Shown here: positions 7,972-18,900 of the stretch, piece after piece
Layout of the letters: the number at the start of each line of letters is the position of its first letter
Position numbering within the stretch: position 1 is the first letter of the stretch
NCBI GenBank assembly: GCA_031556375.1
Contig: JAVBTA010000004.1
Span: 62,001-126,000 of the forward strand
Source of the DNA: BNXB01 sp031556375
Lineage (GTDB): Bacteria; Bacteroidota; Bacteroidia; Bacteroidales; Azobacteroidaceae
Length of the DNA stretch: 64,000 nt
Reading direction: 5' to 3'
Position numbers and translations under genes: made by a program
Notes under the pieces: model-generated
The model's database searches: none
Seen by the model: only the letters and a program-made list of their open reading frames with translations
What the model was told of the DNA's origin: nothing

Positions 7972-9222
7972 ATGAAAAACAATATATGGATGAGAAAAGC
8001 GACTTTCCTTTTGGGATTAATGCTTTTCCTGTCAGGCGTAACTTTTGCACAAGAAAGTTTATCCGACCCAATACCGGAGAACAATGCCGATACTCTTTCT
8101 TTTCCGGATCGTTTCATCCATAAATTCGGGTTGGAAGTCCGCCCTGAGTATATTGTTCCTACCAATATTTTCCTCCAAGGTGAAAATAAGGAATGGATGC
8201 CTATTAAAAATTCTTCTGCCGTACATCTAAAATATTCATTTCAGTTTCAGCCCAACACTTACGTAGACCGGATTTATGGTGGCGCCTATCAAGGATTTGG
8301 ATTAGCTCGTTACGATTTTGGCAATCCGAAAGAAATTGGGAATCCTGTTGCCTTGTATCTATTCCAGGGCGCTCGTATCGCCAAAATTCTCGATCAATTA
8401 TCATTAAATTACGAATGGAATTTCGGCATTTCGGCTGGCTGGAAACCATATGACCGGTACAACAATTATTATAATGTGATGATAGGGTCTAAAGTTAACG
8501 CCTATCTCAATGCCAACTTCTATCTGAATTGGATGGTTTCGCCCAAGATCGATCTGAATGCAGGTTTTGCCCTGACCCACTTTTCAAATGGGAATACCAA
8601 ATTCCCTAATTTAGGGTTAAATACTGTAGGATTAAAATTAGGCATGGCTTATAATTTCAACAGGGAGAGTAATCGTCTTTCGAAGCCATTGTTTAGAGCT
8701 CCAATTCCGAAGTTTCCCAAACATATCAGTTATGACCTGGTACTGTTTGGTTCCTGGCGGAGAAAAGGAGTTTATGTTAACGGGGGAGAGTTTCAGGTAC
8801 CCTCTCCTAATGCATATCCGGTTTTAGGATTCAATTTTGCTCCTATGTATAACTTCGGATATAAATTCCGGGCGGGAATATCTCTGGATGGTGTCTATGA
8901 CGGAAGCGCCAATGTTTACGAAGAAAACAATGAATTCTGTATTCCTCTTGTTTACAAACAACTGGCATTAGGACTGTCGGCACGGGGAGAATATATCATG
9001 CCTTACTTCACTGTCGGAATAGGTCTGGGCGTAAATGTAATACATGGAGGAGGAGATCTCAAATCCTGTTACCAGATTCTGGCTCTTAAAACCGAGATCT
9101 CCCGTAATGCCTATCTTCATATCGGATATAGCCTCCACAATTTTGAAACCCCCAATTTCCTGATGTTAGGAATAGGATACAGGTTCAATAACCAGTATCC
9201 TTGTTTTCATCGGAATCGTTGA
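7972..9222 (+). CDS. Acyloxyacyl hydrolase / PagL-like outer-membrane protein
   Basis: This 416-residue protein has a signal peptide (cleavage near TFAQ/ES) and a beta-barrel-like body. The signature is LTHFSNGNTKFPNLGLNTVG, in which His203 and Ser205 match the catalytic His and Ser of the lipid A 3-O-deacylase PagL. The PagL glutamate, 14 residues after the His, is replaced here by Asn217. PagL-type enzymes remove acyl chains from lipid A in the outer membrane. The Asn substitution leaves activity uncertain, and the protein has a long C-terminal extension beyond the size of PagL itself. It converges on the GH130 gene, 6 bases from its stop codon. Confidence 0.75.
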   Translation: MKNNIWMRKATFLLGLMLFLSGVTFAQESLSDPIPENNADTLSFPDRFIHKFGLEVRPEYIVPTNIFLQGENKEWMPIKNSSAVHLKYSFQFQPNTYVDRIYGGAYQGFGLARYDFGNPKEIGNPVALYLFQGARIAKILDQLSLNYEWNFGISAGWKPYDRYNNYYNVMIGSKVNAYLNANFYLNWMVSPKIDLNAGFALTHFSNGNTKFPNLGLNTVGLKLGMAYNFNRESNRLSKPLFRAPIPKFPKHISYDLVLFGSWRRKGVYVNGGEFQVPSPNAYPVLGFNFAPMYNFGYKFRAGISLDGVYDGSANVYEENNEFCIPLVYKQLALGLSARGEYIMPYFTVGIGLGVNVIHGGGDLKSCYQILALKTEISRNAYLHIGYSLHNFETPNFLMLGIGYRFNNQYPCFHRNR

Positions 9223-9228
9223 TTCTTC

Positions 9229-10374
9229 TTATTGTTTCTGATTTTCCGGATCATATATAGCCACAGCAACTCTGGAATCGGCACAACCATAGTACAGAAA
9301 CCATTTATTCCGATAATAAGTTAATCCTTCTATAAACACTGTTCCTGCCGGATACTGACCACTTTTTTCAAAATCATCCTGAGGTATCAGAAACGGCTTA
9401 TCCAATCGTGTAATAAATTTTGCAGGATCATTTGCATCGAATAAAGCCTGTCCTGCACAATAAGCATTTGCAGTATAAGAAGAATCCCTATCGGCCCCGC
9501 TTCTGTTCTTTCCATTGTAAAGAAGAACAATCCCTTTATCCGTCAATACAGCCGGAGGACCGCACTCTGTCAGATCGCTATCAAAATATCCTTTACGCGG
9601 AGTAAATAAAGCTTTTAGCTCATTCTTTTCGTTTAACATCGGAGTCCAATCGATCAAATTATCTGAAGTTGCAACATTTACCAGTCGCTCTCCCCAATAC
9701 ATCCAGTATTTGCCATTGATCTTCGCAATGACCAACTTACCATCAACGAGTTTTGTAACTATAGAAGCTGACTTGGTAAATACATTATAAAACCGGCCAT
9801 CGTGCGCTTTGGCAAAAGCCGATCCATGTTTCGTCCAGTGTACCAGGTCTTTGGAAGTCGCAACTGCCAGACGCGCCAGTTTCCGGTTCCATTGTGTATA
9901 CATCATAACATAAGTACCATCTTCAGTGACAGCAATACGGGGATCTTCACAACCTCCGGGCCATTCCTGTTCGGTTTGATTGTCTTTATCAGGATAAAAA
10001 ACCGGAGTAGACTTCCTTTCAAAATGGATACCATCAGTAGATGAGGCATATCCAAGACGGGATGTCCGTTTTCCGATTCCTTTACCGGATTTATCTTCAG
10101 CCCTGTAGAGTACAACTATTTTACCGTCGATAACAGTCGCGGCAGGATTAAAAGTATCATTAGACTCCCAATCGGTTGAGTCTCCTATCATCGGGCAAAA
10201 GAAACGGGTAGTCGAATCAGGAGTTATCACAGGATTAGCGCCTGCCGGACGGACAAATTCGCCTAAGGTCCAATCAGGTAAAGAAGATTTGTCACCTTCG
10301 ATCTTCTTTTCCGACTGACAAGTAAACAGACCGATTACCAGCATAAAAAGGGTTAACAAGCACGTATTTTTCAT
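9229..10374 (-). CDS. Glycoside hydrolase family 130 lipoprotein
   Basis: This 381-residue protein has a lipoprotein signal ending GLFTC (Cys19) and a five-bladed beta-propeller layout. GH130 hallmarks are visible: FNPAATVIDGKIVVLYRAED near residues 76-95 and GGCEDPRI near residue 140. GH130 enzymes are mannoside phosphorylases or hydrolases that act on beta-mannosidic bonds. A lipid-anchored, exported form fits the hydrolase-type members better than the cytoplasmic phosphorylases, which is inference. It lies 5 bases downstream of the GH2 gene and belongs to PUL 1. Confidence 0.85.
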   Translation of the reverse strand: MKNTCLLTLFMLVIGLFTCQSEKKIEGDKSSLPDWTLGEFVRPAGANPVITPDSTTRFFCPMIGDSTDWESNDTFNPAATVIDGKIVVLYRAEDKSGKGIGKRTSRLGYASSTDGIHFERKSTPVFYPDKDNQTEQEWPGGCEDPRIAVTEDGTYVMMYTQWNRKLARLAVATSKDLVHWTKHGSAFAKAHDGRFYNVFTKSASIVTKLVDGKLVIAKINGKYWMYWGERLVNVATSDNLIDWTPMLNEKNELKALFTPRKGYFDSDLTECGPPAVLTDKGIVLLYNGKNRSGADRDSSYTANAYCAGQALFDANDPAKFITRLDKPFLIPQDDFEKSGQYPAGTVFIEGLTYYRNKWFLYYGCADSRVAVAIYDPENQKQ

Positions 10375-10379
10375 ATTAT

Positions 10380-13094
10380 TTATAATTTAATTTTAACTAC
10401 CTCTGTATTTAGATTAAAACCTTTTACTACCAACTGATATTCTCCGGAAGGTAAATGCTTCATATCAGTCTCTATAGAAACTGAAGCGCCTTCATTTGGC
10501 AATAAATTGATAAAGTTATCCGTATAAAAAGACGGACGAACAGGACTTCCGTTTTTATCCAGCCACTGGATCTGAGTAAAGAATGACAGAGTTTTACCTG
10601 AATTTTTTAGACTTAAATCGATGAAATGTTTTCCGTTTTCAATACGGGTTTTATATTTTGTCTGAACTTTTGTTTTCTGTAATTTATTAATATCCTGGAA
10701 TCCGGCTGTTGTTGGCCCTGTTAAAGTCGTTTTTCCTTCGTATTTATTTGTGGAACGCCAGTAGAAATTATCTCCCACTTGTTTTCCTTTTTCATCAAAT
10801 AAGCGCAATTTAATAAAGTGAACTGCAGATATAATTGCAGGAAATTCAATTTTAAAAACATCATTTGCGGCTCCATCCTCAGGAAGATCTACTTTAGATT
10901 CCTTCGAAAATACTTTTTTCATGTTCAGATCATAAACCTCTGCTGTCACCTTATAATTCTTAAATGACTGGTAATAATCATTAACTACCGAAACTGTATT
11001 TTTCAGATAATCGAATTGAGGATGCAAAGGTGCGCAAGCATTTTGCGCAGCATATAAAGCGGCTGTAGGCTCTAAAGACCAGTCCCACATACGTCCGCAG
11101 ACCTGACGAATAGGAGAATTATGATACCAGAACAAAAATCCCGAGCAGTAACGATCACCATAATTCAACTTATTATAATTCCAGACTTCCCAGATGCTTT
11201 TATAATTGAAAGCGCCCACAAACTGCCCTTTCATTGCAAATTCATCTATACTCTTTGATTCTCCATACTCGTTTGTCAAAGCAACGTACAAAGATGACAT
11301 CTGGTGGAAACCATTTCCATCGGAATAATCCCATGCTGCCTTATTGACCGGCCAAAGGTCTTTTTCCGGCATCATCTCACGCAAACATTCTACTGTCGGC
11401 AGACAAGGCGCTCCGTATTCAGGGTTAAAACCATCCACTCTACTACCACGATCCGAGGCTGTATTCTCATAATGACGCATAATATTCACTGTCTTATAAG
11501 GACTTCCGTCATGGACACCATCACATTCGGATTGCATCTGATAACCTCTTGTTCCATCCAAACACATGATCAGGTCTTTACAATGAGGCATTTCGGTCGA
11601 TTCATTTGAACCTACATAATAGGCCAAACTGGCGTGGTTACGGATCCGTTTTACTGTAGACGCTACATTTTTAAGATATAAACCTAAATCATATGGGTGT
11701 TTGGTATCACCGGTCATCCAGAATTCAGTCCAGACCATTATTCCCAATTCATCGCACAACTGATAGAAATAATCGGATTCTGTAATACCTCCTGCCCAGA
11801 AACGAATCAGGTTAACTCCCGATTGTGCTGTATAACGCAGTTCCGCATAAGTTCTTTCATCAGAGTTACGAAGCATATTTTCCGGCAACCAGTTGGTCCC
11901 TTTGATAAAAATCGGTTTACCGTTTACATAGAAAGTTCTTGATTTATAAGGAGTTAATGTATCCGATGTAATCTCACGGATACCAAAACGACTATCTATC
12001 GCATCGACAGTTTCACCTTTGATTACGGCTTTGAAATTCAGATCATATAATTCTTGTTTGCCTTTGTTTACAGGCCACCACAAACGCGGGTTGTTAATTG
12101 CCAGTTGCGGAAATTCTTCAGGAGTAAAAACGACCTCTTTAACTTCACCACGGAACAACTTAACTTCTTTCTCAAAACTGATTTTTTCACCTTTGAATTC
12201 TCCGATCACTTTTACCGTCTGATTAGAAAAAGTCGGGTTAGAAACTTCAACCGAAACGGTTTGTACCGAACGGGTATAATCGGATTTAGGAAATTTCGAT
12301 TTAACAAATGGATGAGCCAGTTTAACATTACCTGTAGTAAAAATGGAAATATCTTTCCAAATTCCTGTATTACGGTCACGTATGCCATCGAGGAAAGTAA
12401 AATCCCAACCTACGGTCATCAACATGCTAACATTCTTTCCTATCTCTCCGTTACCTCCGTTTTGAAATTCGTCTTTCGCTCCGAAAGATTTTTGTCCTTT
12501 AGGCTTAACCGTTCCTGGAACATCGATCGGATATACTTTGATTGCCAACACGTTTTTCTTATCAAATTGTACATAATCCGTTATGTCGATCTGATCTAAA
12601 TAAAACATTCCGGATATATTTCCAACCATATTCCCGTTCAACCATATTTCGGCCCTGTAATTGATACCATCGACCTGTAACCATGTCTTTTTGCCTGAGT
12701 GCTGATCTTTGAGCAGGTCGAATTCAGTTCTAAACCAGTATGTATAAAAATCCCGGCCCGCATGATAGAGATCGGGAATCAGGTTGGATTCTAGCTTGTT
12801 ATTCATTCCGAAATACGGCTCCAGATATACTTTATTGTATACCAAAGAATTGAGTACCGTACCCGGGACTATTGCCGGCATCCAGTCGGACGTAGATGCT
12901 TTCAGAGTAGAAACATCCTCAATTTTGAATGAGACGTCTCCGGCTTTTTTCATCTTCCAGGTAAACGATCCCTGATGGCCGTCTTTAGATATTAATACAT
13001 AATTATAATCCCGCTCTTTCAGAACATTTTGTGAAAATGCGGAGAAAAATACGACGAAAAAGAGAGTTGTTAATAAATTAATTTTACGTTTCAT
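10380..13094 (-). CDS. Glycoside hydrolase family 2 enzyme, mannosidase/glucosaminidase type
   Basis: This 904-residue exported protein has a signal peptide ending SAFSQ and the GH2 order of sugar-binding beta domain, immunoglobulin-like domain, TIM barrel and C-terminal beta domains. The block NLIRFWAGGITESDYFYQLC followed by DELGIMVWTEF is characteristic of the beta-mannosidase/exo-glucosaminidase branch. The predicted acid/base is Glu498 in GSNEST. The best nucleophile candidate is Glu559 in PEYGAP, 61 residues on. With GH130 next door, a beta-mannoside or N-glycan-like substrate is plausible but unproven. It follows a 240-base gap after the DUF3823 gene that holds a terminator-like hairpin, so it may have its own promoter. 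Confidence 0.85.
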   Translation of the reverse strand: MKRKINLLTTLFFVVFFSAFSQNVLKERDYNYVLISKDGHQGSFTWKMKKAGDVSFKIEDVSTLKASTSDWMPAIVPGTVLNSLVYNKVYLEPYFGMNNKLESNLIPDLYHAGRDFYTYWFRTEFDLLKDQHSGKKTWLQVDGINYRAEIWLNGNMVGNISGMFYLDQIDITDYVQFDKKNVLAIKVYPIDVPGTVKPKGQKSFGAKDEFQNGGNGEIGKNVSMLMTVGWDFTFLDGIRDRNTGIWKDISIFTTGNVKLAHPFVKSKFPKSDYTRSVQTVSVEVSNPTFSNQTVKVIGEFKGEKISFEKEVKLFRGEVKEVVFTPEEFPQLAINNPRLWWPVNKGKQELYDLNFKAVIKGETVDAIDSRFGIREITSDTLTPYKSRTFYVNGKPIFIKGTNWLPENMLRNSDERTYAELRYTAQSGVNLIRFWAGGITESDYFYQLCDELGIMVWTEFWMTGDTKHPYDLGLYLKNVASTVKRIRNHASLAYYVGSNESTEMPHCKDLIMCLDGTRGYQMQSECDGVHDGSPYKTVNIMRHYENTASDRGSRVDGFNPEYGAPCLPTVECLREMMPEKDLWPVNKAAWDYSDGNGFHQMSSLYVALTNEYGESKSIDEFAMKGQFVGAFNYKSIWEVWNYNKLNYGDRYCSGFLFWYHNSPIRQVCGRMWDWSLEPTAALYAAQNACAPLHPQFDYLKNTVSVVNDYYQSFKNYKVTAEVYDLNMKKVFSKESKVDLPEDGAANDVFKIEFPAIISAVHFIKLRLFDEKGKQVGDNFYWRSTNKYEGKTTLTGPTTAGFQDINKLQKTKVQTKYKTRIENGKHFIDLSLKNSGKTLSFFTQIQWLDKNGSPVRPSFYTDNFINLLPNEGASVSIETDMKHLPSGEYQLVVKGFNLNTEVVKIKL

Positions 13095-13272
13095 GTTTAA
13101 ATATTTGACTTAATGTTTTTTATCCATATTTTCCTTTAATTATGAGGCCGATAAAGTAATGATAATTTTAAATAAATTATTCAGAAAAAAAGCAAAAGCT
13201 ACTGTAAGATGGTAATTTTGATCGAAATGGCAAAAAAACAGAGAATCTTTTTTTATTTTTTATCAAATAAGG

Positions 13273-13322
13273 ATTCCGGAATGGATGTACCAAAAACTCT
13301 ATTTTTGATACATCCTCCGGAA
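13273..13322 (-). terminator. Terminator-like hairpin after the DUF3823 gene
   Basis: On the minus strand, arms ATTCCGGAGGATGTA and TACATCCATTCCGGAAT pair with one mismatch region around an AT-rich loop, then a T/A-rich tail follows. It starts about 12 bases after the DUF3823 stop codon and may cause partial read-through into the GH2-GH130 pair. The T-run is weak. Confidence 0.5.
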
Positions 13323-13334
13323 TAAACTTATTCT

Positions 13335-14027
13335 TTATAAAGTAATTGAGATAGTTTGGCTATAATTAATCACATTTTCGGTCTTTGCTCCGATACGCAA
13401 ATAAATTTTATTCCCATTGGACTGTATTTTGTACAGATTTGATTTAAATGTGCTGTTGTTTGCCAAATCAAATTCGATCACACCTTCTGTTTGATTAACC
13501 ACGACCCGCCCTGAATAGTTAGAACTTCCATTATCCACTCCCGGTGCAAAATTCCAGTAACCATACACTTCTGCTACTTTGTATGACGAATTTGTTGGGG
13601 TTACCTTATACGAAATTGAGACTTTTTGTCCACTGGCAGTAGCAGAAGCCGTGATTCGAGAATAAGGCGTTGCTTTGAGATCGAGAGAAGTTTGTCCATT
13701 GACGGTCACAAGCTGTTCACATTTGTTAACAAACGGGCCGTTTACTACAATTCTGTACTCAGCATTAAACATTTGGGAATTCTCGAATGAGCCGTCGTAT
13801 TTAGCATAAAAATCGATGGATTTTGTGGCATCCGTATTTTGCTCGAACATATTGATAATTACACCTGTAGATCCTTGTACGGGTAACGGAATGGGTTCAT
13901 TCGTCTCTGCATCCAGTACACGTCCTTTGATTCCTCCGCTCGGAGCATCGTAGTTGTCAAGTTCATTCAGACAGCTTGTCATCAGGAAAGTACAGGCAAT
14001 TGCTATTAATAAATTTATCTTTTTCAT
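13335..14027 (-). CDS. DUF3823 lipoprotein (PUL surface protein)
   Basis: This 230-residue protein has a lipobox at LMTSC (Cys19), followed by the DUF3823 core beginning GGIKGRVLDAETNEPIPLP. This family consists of surface lipoproteins encoded directly after SusD, presumed to help bind glycans at the outer membrane. Here it lies 29 bases after susD, as expected. It has no catalytic residues and acts as a binding component, not an enzyme. Confidence 0.85.
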   Translation of the reverse strand: MKKINLLIAIACTFLMTSCLNELDNYDAPSGGIKGRVLDAETNEPIPLPVQGSTGVIINMFEQNTDATKSIDFYAKYDGSFENSQMFNAEYRIVVNGPFVNKCEQLVTVNGQTSLDLKATPYSRITASATASGQKVSISYKVTPTNSSYKVAEVYGYWNFAPGVDNGSSNYSGRVVVNQTEGVIEFDLANNSTFKSNLYKIQSNGNKIYLRIGAKTENVINYSQTISITL

Positions 14028-14056
14028 ATGTACTTTATTATTTTTTATACTTACAA

Positions 14057-15907
14057 TTAATTTGTATATCCCGGATTCTGAATCAACTTCGGATTCGAGT
14101 TCATGTCATCTCCATTAATCTTGGTATAATAGTTCTTTTCCAGAAATACTCTCTTTTGCTTCGGAGTATTGGCTCCTCTTTCGAACGTATATTTTCCATC
14201 GGATATGTTATACCAGGGATATAGGGCTGATCCGCGAAAACCGTTCAAACCTCCCAGGGACACATCCAGATGAGCAATCCGCCAACGTTTCATATCCCAG
14301 AAGCGATGGGTTTCAAAAGCCAGTTCTACTTTGCGTTCATGACGTATTTTTGCCATATCGACAGACGATATTTGCGGCATACCGGCTCTCGCTCTCACAG
14401 TATTTATAGCAGCCTGTGCTTCGGAAGTTTTTCCCAGCTCAAAAGCAGATTCAGCCAGATTCAAATACATTTCAGCCAAACGGAATACAGGCCATGGTGT
14501 TTCCGATTTACCCATATTCATATCCGTTAATGTTTCATCAAAGAACTTCTTCTGATAAAATCCGGTTTTGGAAGCATCTCCGGCATCAGCACCACCATCT
14601 TTTCCACTTGTGGTATAAGTTTTTCCATCAATTACAACTTTATTCCCTCCATCCGGCTGACTGGTAGCTACATAACGAGTTCCCTGTTTATCAATCACTC
14701 CCCGGTACCATTCCATTATAGAACCTTTGATCGGAGATCCCGGCAAATAAATAGACGCGCTCAGACGAGGATCTTTATTTTGAAAAAGGTCATAAGGACT
14801 TTCAAACCGAAGTAGAGTTCCATCGGTATTTGTCAGGTGGAGCGTTCCGTCAGATCCGTCTGTGTATTCATATTCCTCGATCATCTCGAGAGTAGGAGCC
14901 ATACCACATCCCCAGCCGCCTCCGCGGAAAGAAAACGCAGCATTTCGCTTGTCCCAGCTATGTCCTTTTCCTCCGGCTACGTTATACTGTTTTTGAAAAA
15001 TATATTCTCCGTTATTTCCATTACCTTTGAGAAACATGTCACAATAATTCTGAGATTTATCATCCGGTTTTTTATTATACAGACTATATCTTCCCGAATT
15101 CAATACTTCCTGCGATGCATTAAAAGCTGATTGAAAGAATCGTGGTGCTTCTGAAGCCGGAATACCAACAAGACCATCCAACCGCACTGTTCCATATTTC
15201 GCAATCGAACCGGCATAAAGTGCGGCACGTGAGGCTAAAGCCAAAGCAGCGCCGCTTTCCGCCCGGTATCTGTCTGATGCACCTCGCATCACAGGCAAAT
15301 ATTTAGCCGCATCCACACATTCATCAATAATGAAATCATATATTTCTACTTCCTTATTACGAGGAACTTGTAATGCTTCAAGATTATTCGGATCATATGG
15401 CTGGGATTCATCGATAAGCGGTACACCCCCATATCTTTTTACCAGCGTAAAATAGTGCATCGCGCGTAGAAAACGAACTTCACCCAGCAATAATAGCTTA
15501 TCGGATTCAGATAATGACTGAGCTGTTTTCAGCTGAGCGATAAAGTCATTACAATTACGGATCAATTTGTAGCGGCTCGCAAATGTTTGTTCAAACAAAG
15601 CATCTTCGTATGTATAACTTGCATTTCCATTGTCGAACATCGGATCTTTCTGGAATGACCCTTGAGCCTCATCGGATAAAGAAGTCGGATTCATCAATCT
15701 CCACGCATCCCGGTACCAGTAGTCGAAGTCTTCAGTCTGTAATCCATCATATAGATTCACTAATACGGCATTGATTAGCTTTGGGTCCTGCCATACCTGT
15801 TCCGGGGTGATGATATCAAAATTTTCTTTTTCCAAATAATTATCACATGCGCCTAATCCGACTAAAGCCAGACAGGCAATCATTATTCTTATAATATTTG
15901 TCTTCAT
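14057..15907 (-). CDS. SusD/RagB family glycan-binding lipoprotein (PUL 1)
   Basis: This 616-residue protein has a lipobox at GLGAC (Cys21), the usual N-terminal tetratricopeptide helices and the SusD signature near the C-terminus (WPVFRLAEMYLNLAESAFE and RHERKVELAFETHRFWDMKR). It caps the SusC channel and captures glycan for import. It lies 9 bases downstream of its susC partner, so the two are translated from one message. Confidence 0.95.
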   Translation of the reverse strand: MKTNIIRIMIACLALVGLGACDNYLEKENFDIITPEQVWQDPKLINAVLVNLYDGLQTEDFDYWYRDAWRLMNPTSLSDEAQGSFQKDPMFDNGNASYTYEDALFEQTFASRYKLIRNCNDFIAQLKTAQSLSESDKLLLLGEVRFLRAMHYFTLVKRYGGVPLIDESQPYDPNNLEALQVPRNKEVEIYDFIIDECVDAAKYLPVMRGASDRYRAESGAALALASRAALYAGSIAKYGTVRLDGLVGIPASEAPRFFQSAFNASQEVLNSGRYSLYNKKPDDKSQNYCDMFLKGNGNNGEYIFQKQYNVAGGKGHSWDKRNAAFSFRGGGWGCGMAPTLEMIEEYEYTDGSDGTLHLTNTDGTLLRFESPYDLFQNKDPRLSASIYLPGSPIKGSIMEWYRGVIDKQGTRYVATSQPDGGNKVVIDGKTYTTSGKDGGADAGDASKTGFYQKKFFDETLTDMNMGKSETPWPVFRLAEMYLNLAESAFELGKTSEAQAAINTVRARAGMPQISSVDMAKIRHERKVELAFETHRFWDMKRWRIAHLDVSLGGLNGFRGSALYPWYNISDGKYTFERGANTPKQKRVFLEKNYYTKINGDDMNSNPKLIQNPGYTN

Positions 15908-15916
15908 ATTCGTTCG

Positions 15917-18900
15917 TTAAAAAGTAAGATTAACACCAAAATTAAACGATCGCATTTGCGGATAATACCGTAACGCTCCATTACTATTTTCCGGGTCCAT
16001 ATATTTAATTACACCCTTTGTCCCTGTAAATGTCAGCATATCAAACGCGTTAATATACATACGGAAGTTGTCTATGCCGATTCTTGACAATATCTTTTTG
16101 GGAATTGTATAACCGAATTCCAGTGTTTTCAGACGCAAGTAAGAAGCTTTCTGCATGGTCCAGGTATTATTGGAAGTGTTGGCCGAGAACCCTGTCGGAC
16201 GTACGGCTGGCATATATCCAGGAACCCAAGCGCTACCAGGATTAGACGGATCTTCACGGTGCCAACGATCTAACCACAATGTGATACCGTTACCCAACCC
16301 CTGTTGAATAAATGGATCGAGGAAGTCGCCTCCTGTGAAAACCTCATGTCCGGCTGCTCCCTGGAAGAAGACGGTCAGGTCAAAACCTTTGTATGATCCA
16401 TACATATTTAACCCGTAATACATCCGTGGAGTATCTCCATGCCCGATCGGCTGATCATCTTTACCATCAATAATACCATCATTGTTCCAGTCTTGATACT
16501 TCATATCACCTGGCAGAAGCGATTTGTTCCCGTTTCCATCCTGAATAGGCGAATTCAATATATCTTCAAAACTTTGGAATTGGCCGATTACTTTTTTACC
16601 CCAACTGATGTTCTTATACCGGTCATTCGTATTATTTCTCCAGTTATCAAACATGTTAGCCGAAGGAGCACGTTCTACATACCCAAAATATTGACGTGTA
16701 GAGGAAAAGTTTGCTTTGATATCGTAAGTAAAACCTTCAATGTTATTACGGTGTCCTACAGAAATTTCAAATCCACGGGTTTTATCTGAATTAAGATTTT
16801 CATCCGGTAAGGATTGTCCAAAAGTAGTAGGTAAAGTCAGCACACGAGTAGCCAATAACCCTTCCCGTTCACGATTAAAATAATCAAACTCAAAACTTAA
16901 CAATCCCTGTTTGATTGAAGATTCAAATCCGATATTGGATGTAATAGATTCATACCATGTCAAATTAGGATTAGGCATCCCTCTGTCTTTTGCCCCATTT
17001 GTAAGACCATTATCTCCCAGAACATAGCTCCCTGAAGGATAGGTATATCCGGATAAATATTGATAAGGTAACATGTACCATTTATCACCTACTTTATAAC
17101 TTGTCTCATCACCCACTTTTCCAATAGAACCTCTTATTTTCAGATTATCAAACATAGGTAATGCATCCTTAAAGAATCCTTCTTCCGAAATACGCCAACC
17201 TAATGATAATGCAGGAAAGAAACCCCACCGTTTATCCGGAGCAAATTTATACGAACCGTCATAACGGAAACTCGCCTCTGCCAAGTATTTACCGGCATAA
17301 GCATAATTTAAACGGCCTATCAGACCTGCATGAGCAGAAACTTCCGCAGTTCCGTCATTATTCATATTTGTCTTATCTCCTGCCCTGATCTGATCAATCG
17401 CACTGATTGTAAATTGACGATAGGCTTCCACCCAATCTGTTCTATCGTTGTAAAATTCCCATAAAGCCAAAGCGGAAATATCGTGTGACCCTATTATTTT
17501 ATTATAATTCAGCGATAACTGCACATCCGGTTTAAAATAGTTGGTGGACTTTGTTGTCAACTCGGAAATTGTATGACTACCTGTCACATTATATACATCC
17601 TTTGCCGCATCATAACCATATTCATAGTATTCCTTATACCATTTACGACCATATTCATTATTATAATCGTAAGAAGCCAGGGCCTTTGCAGACAACCCTT
17701 TCACCCAAGGCACCTCCCAGTTAACAATCATTGTTCCTGTGAAATTGCGGCGATCACGACGGTCATAACCTACATTATCGATCTCCGATAACTGAACAGG
17801 ATTTCCCTTATCTCCCGGATTCGACCAGTAACTCTCATTATTATTAGCATATATCGGGAAAACAGGTTTTGCCATCTGGATACTTCTTGTTATAGGATCT
17901 GCTTCATAAGGTTTGTTACGTGTATCCAGGCGTCCGCTTATTTGTAAATCGACAGAGAACCCTTTAGCAATCTCGGCACTTATATTAGAGCGCACATTGT
18001 ATTTTGAAAAATCATAGTCATTCGATTTATAAATACCTTCCTGATAAGTATATCCTAAAGAGAAGAAGTATTTTATTCTTTCCGCTCCACCCGAGACACT
18101 CATATTATGGTAAGTTTGAGGAATCGAGCCTCGTATTACGTCGTTATACCAATCGGTAGTTCCAATACCTTGCTTGAACCGATCCAGATCGTCTGCCGAG
18201 TAAGGAGGAGCTACCCCGACATTTTGTTGTGCTTCATTATACAGCGTTGCATACTCATAACCATTATATAGTTCCGGATAACGGGTAATATTTTGTAATC
18301 CAAAATAACCTGTATAATTAATTTTAGGCTTACCCACAGCTCCTTTTTTAGTTGTAATCAGAATAACACCGTTGGCTCCTTTGAATCCATATACAGAAGC
18401 GGAAGCGTCTTTCAGAATACTGATAGATTCAATATCGTTGGCATCGATCTGGCTGAAATCGCGTTCTACGCCATCCACGATAACCAATGCACTACCAAAT
18501 CCACGAATATCAATCGAAGCCGCATCATCTCCGGGAGCTCCGCTCCTCTGAACAGCTCTCAATCCAGGAAGTTTTCCCGCCAATGTATTAGTCACATTCG
18601 GTGTTTTTACTGTCGTAATTTCTTTCGATTGTAACGAAGCCACTGAACCGGTTATAGATGCTCTCTTCTGTATTCCATAACCAACTACTACCACTTCACT
18701 GAGCGACTGAGTATCTTCCTTCAACTGGGCATCGACAACCTTTTTCGATCCCAAAGGTATTTCCTGAGTAATATAACCGACATACGAAAATACCAGAATT
18801 GCATTTTGAGGAACATCAGAAGTTAACGGAAATGAATAATTCCCGCCAATATCCGTAATAGAACCTATGGAAGTTCCTTTTATTCGAACATTCACCCCGA

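Noticed and set aside
12054..12599. 181-codon plus-strand frame
   Set aside because: It lies wholly antisense to the GH2 gene, whose domain structure is clear, and its residues show no recognisable pattern.
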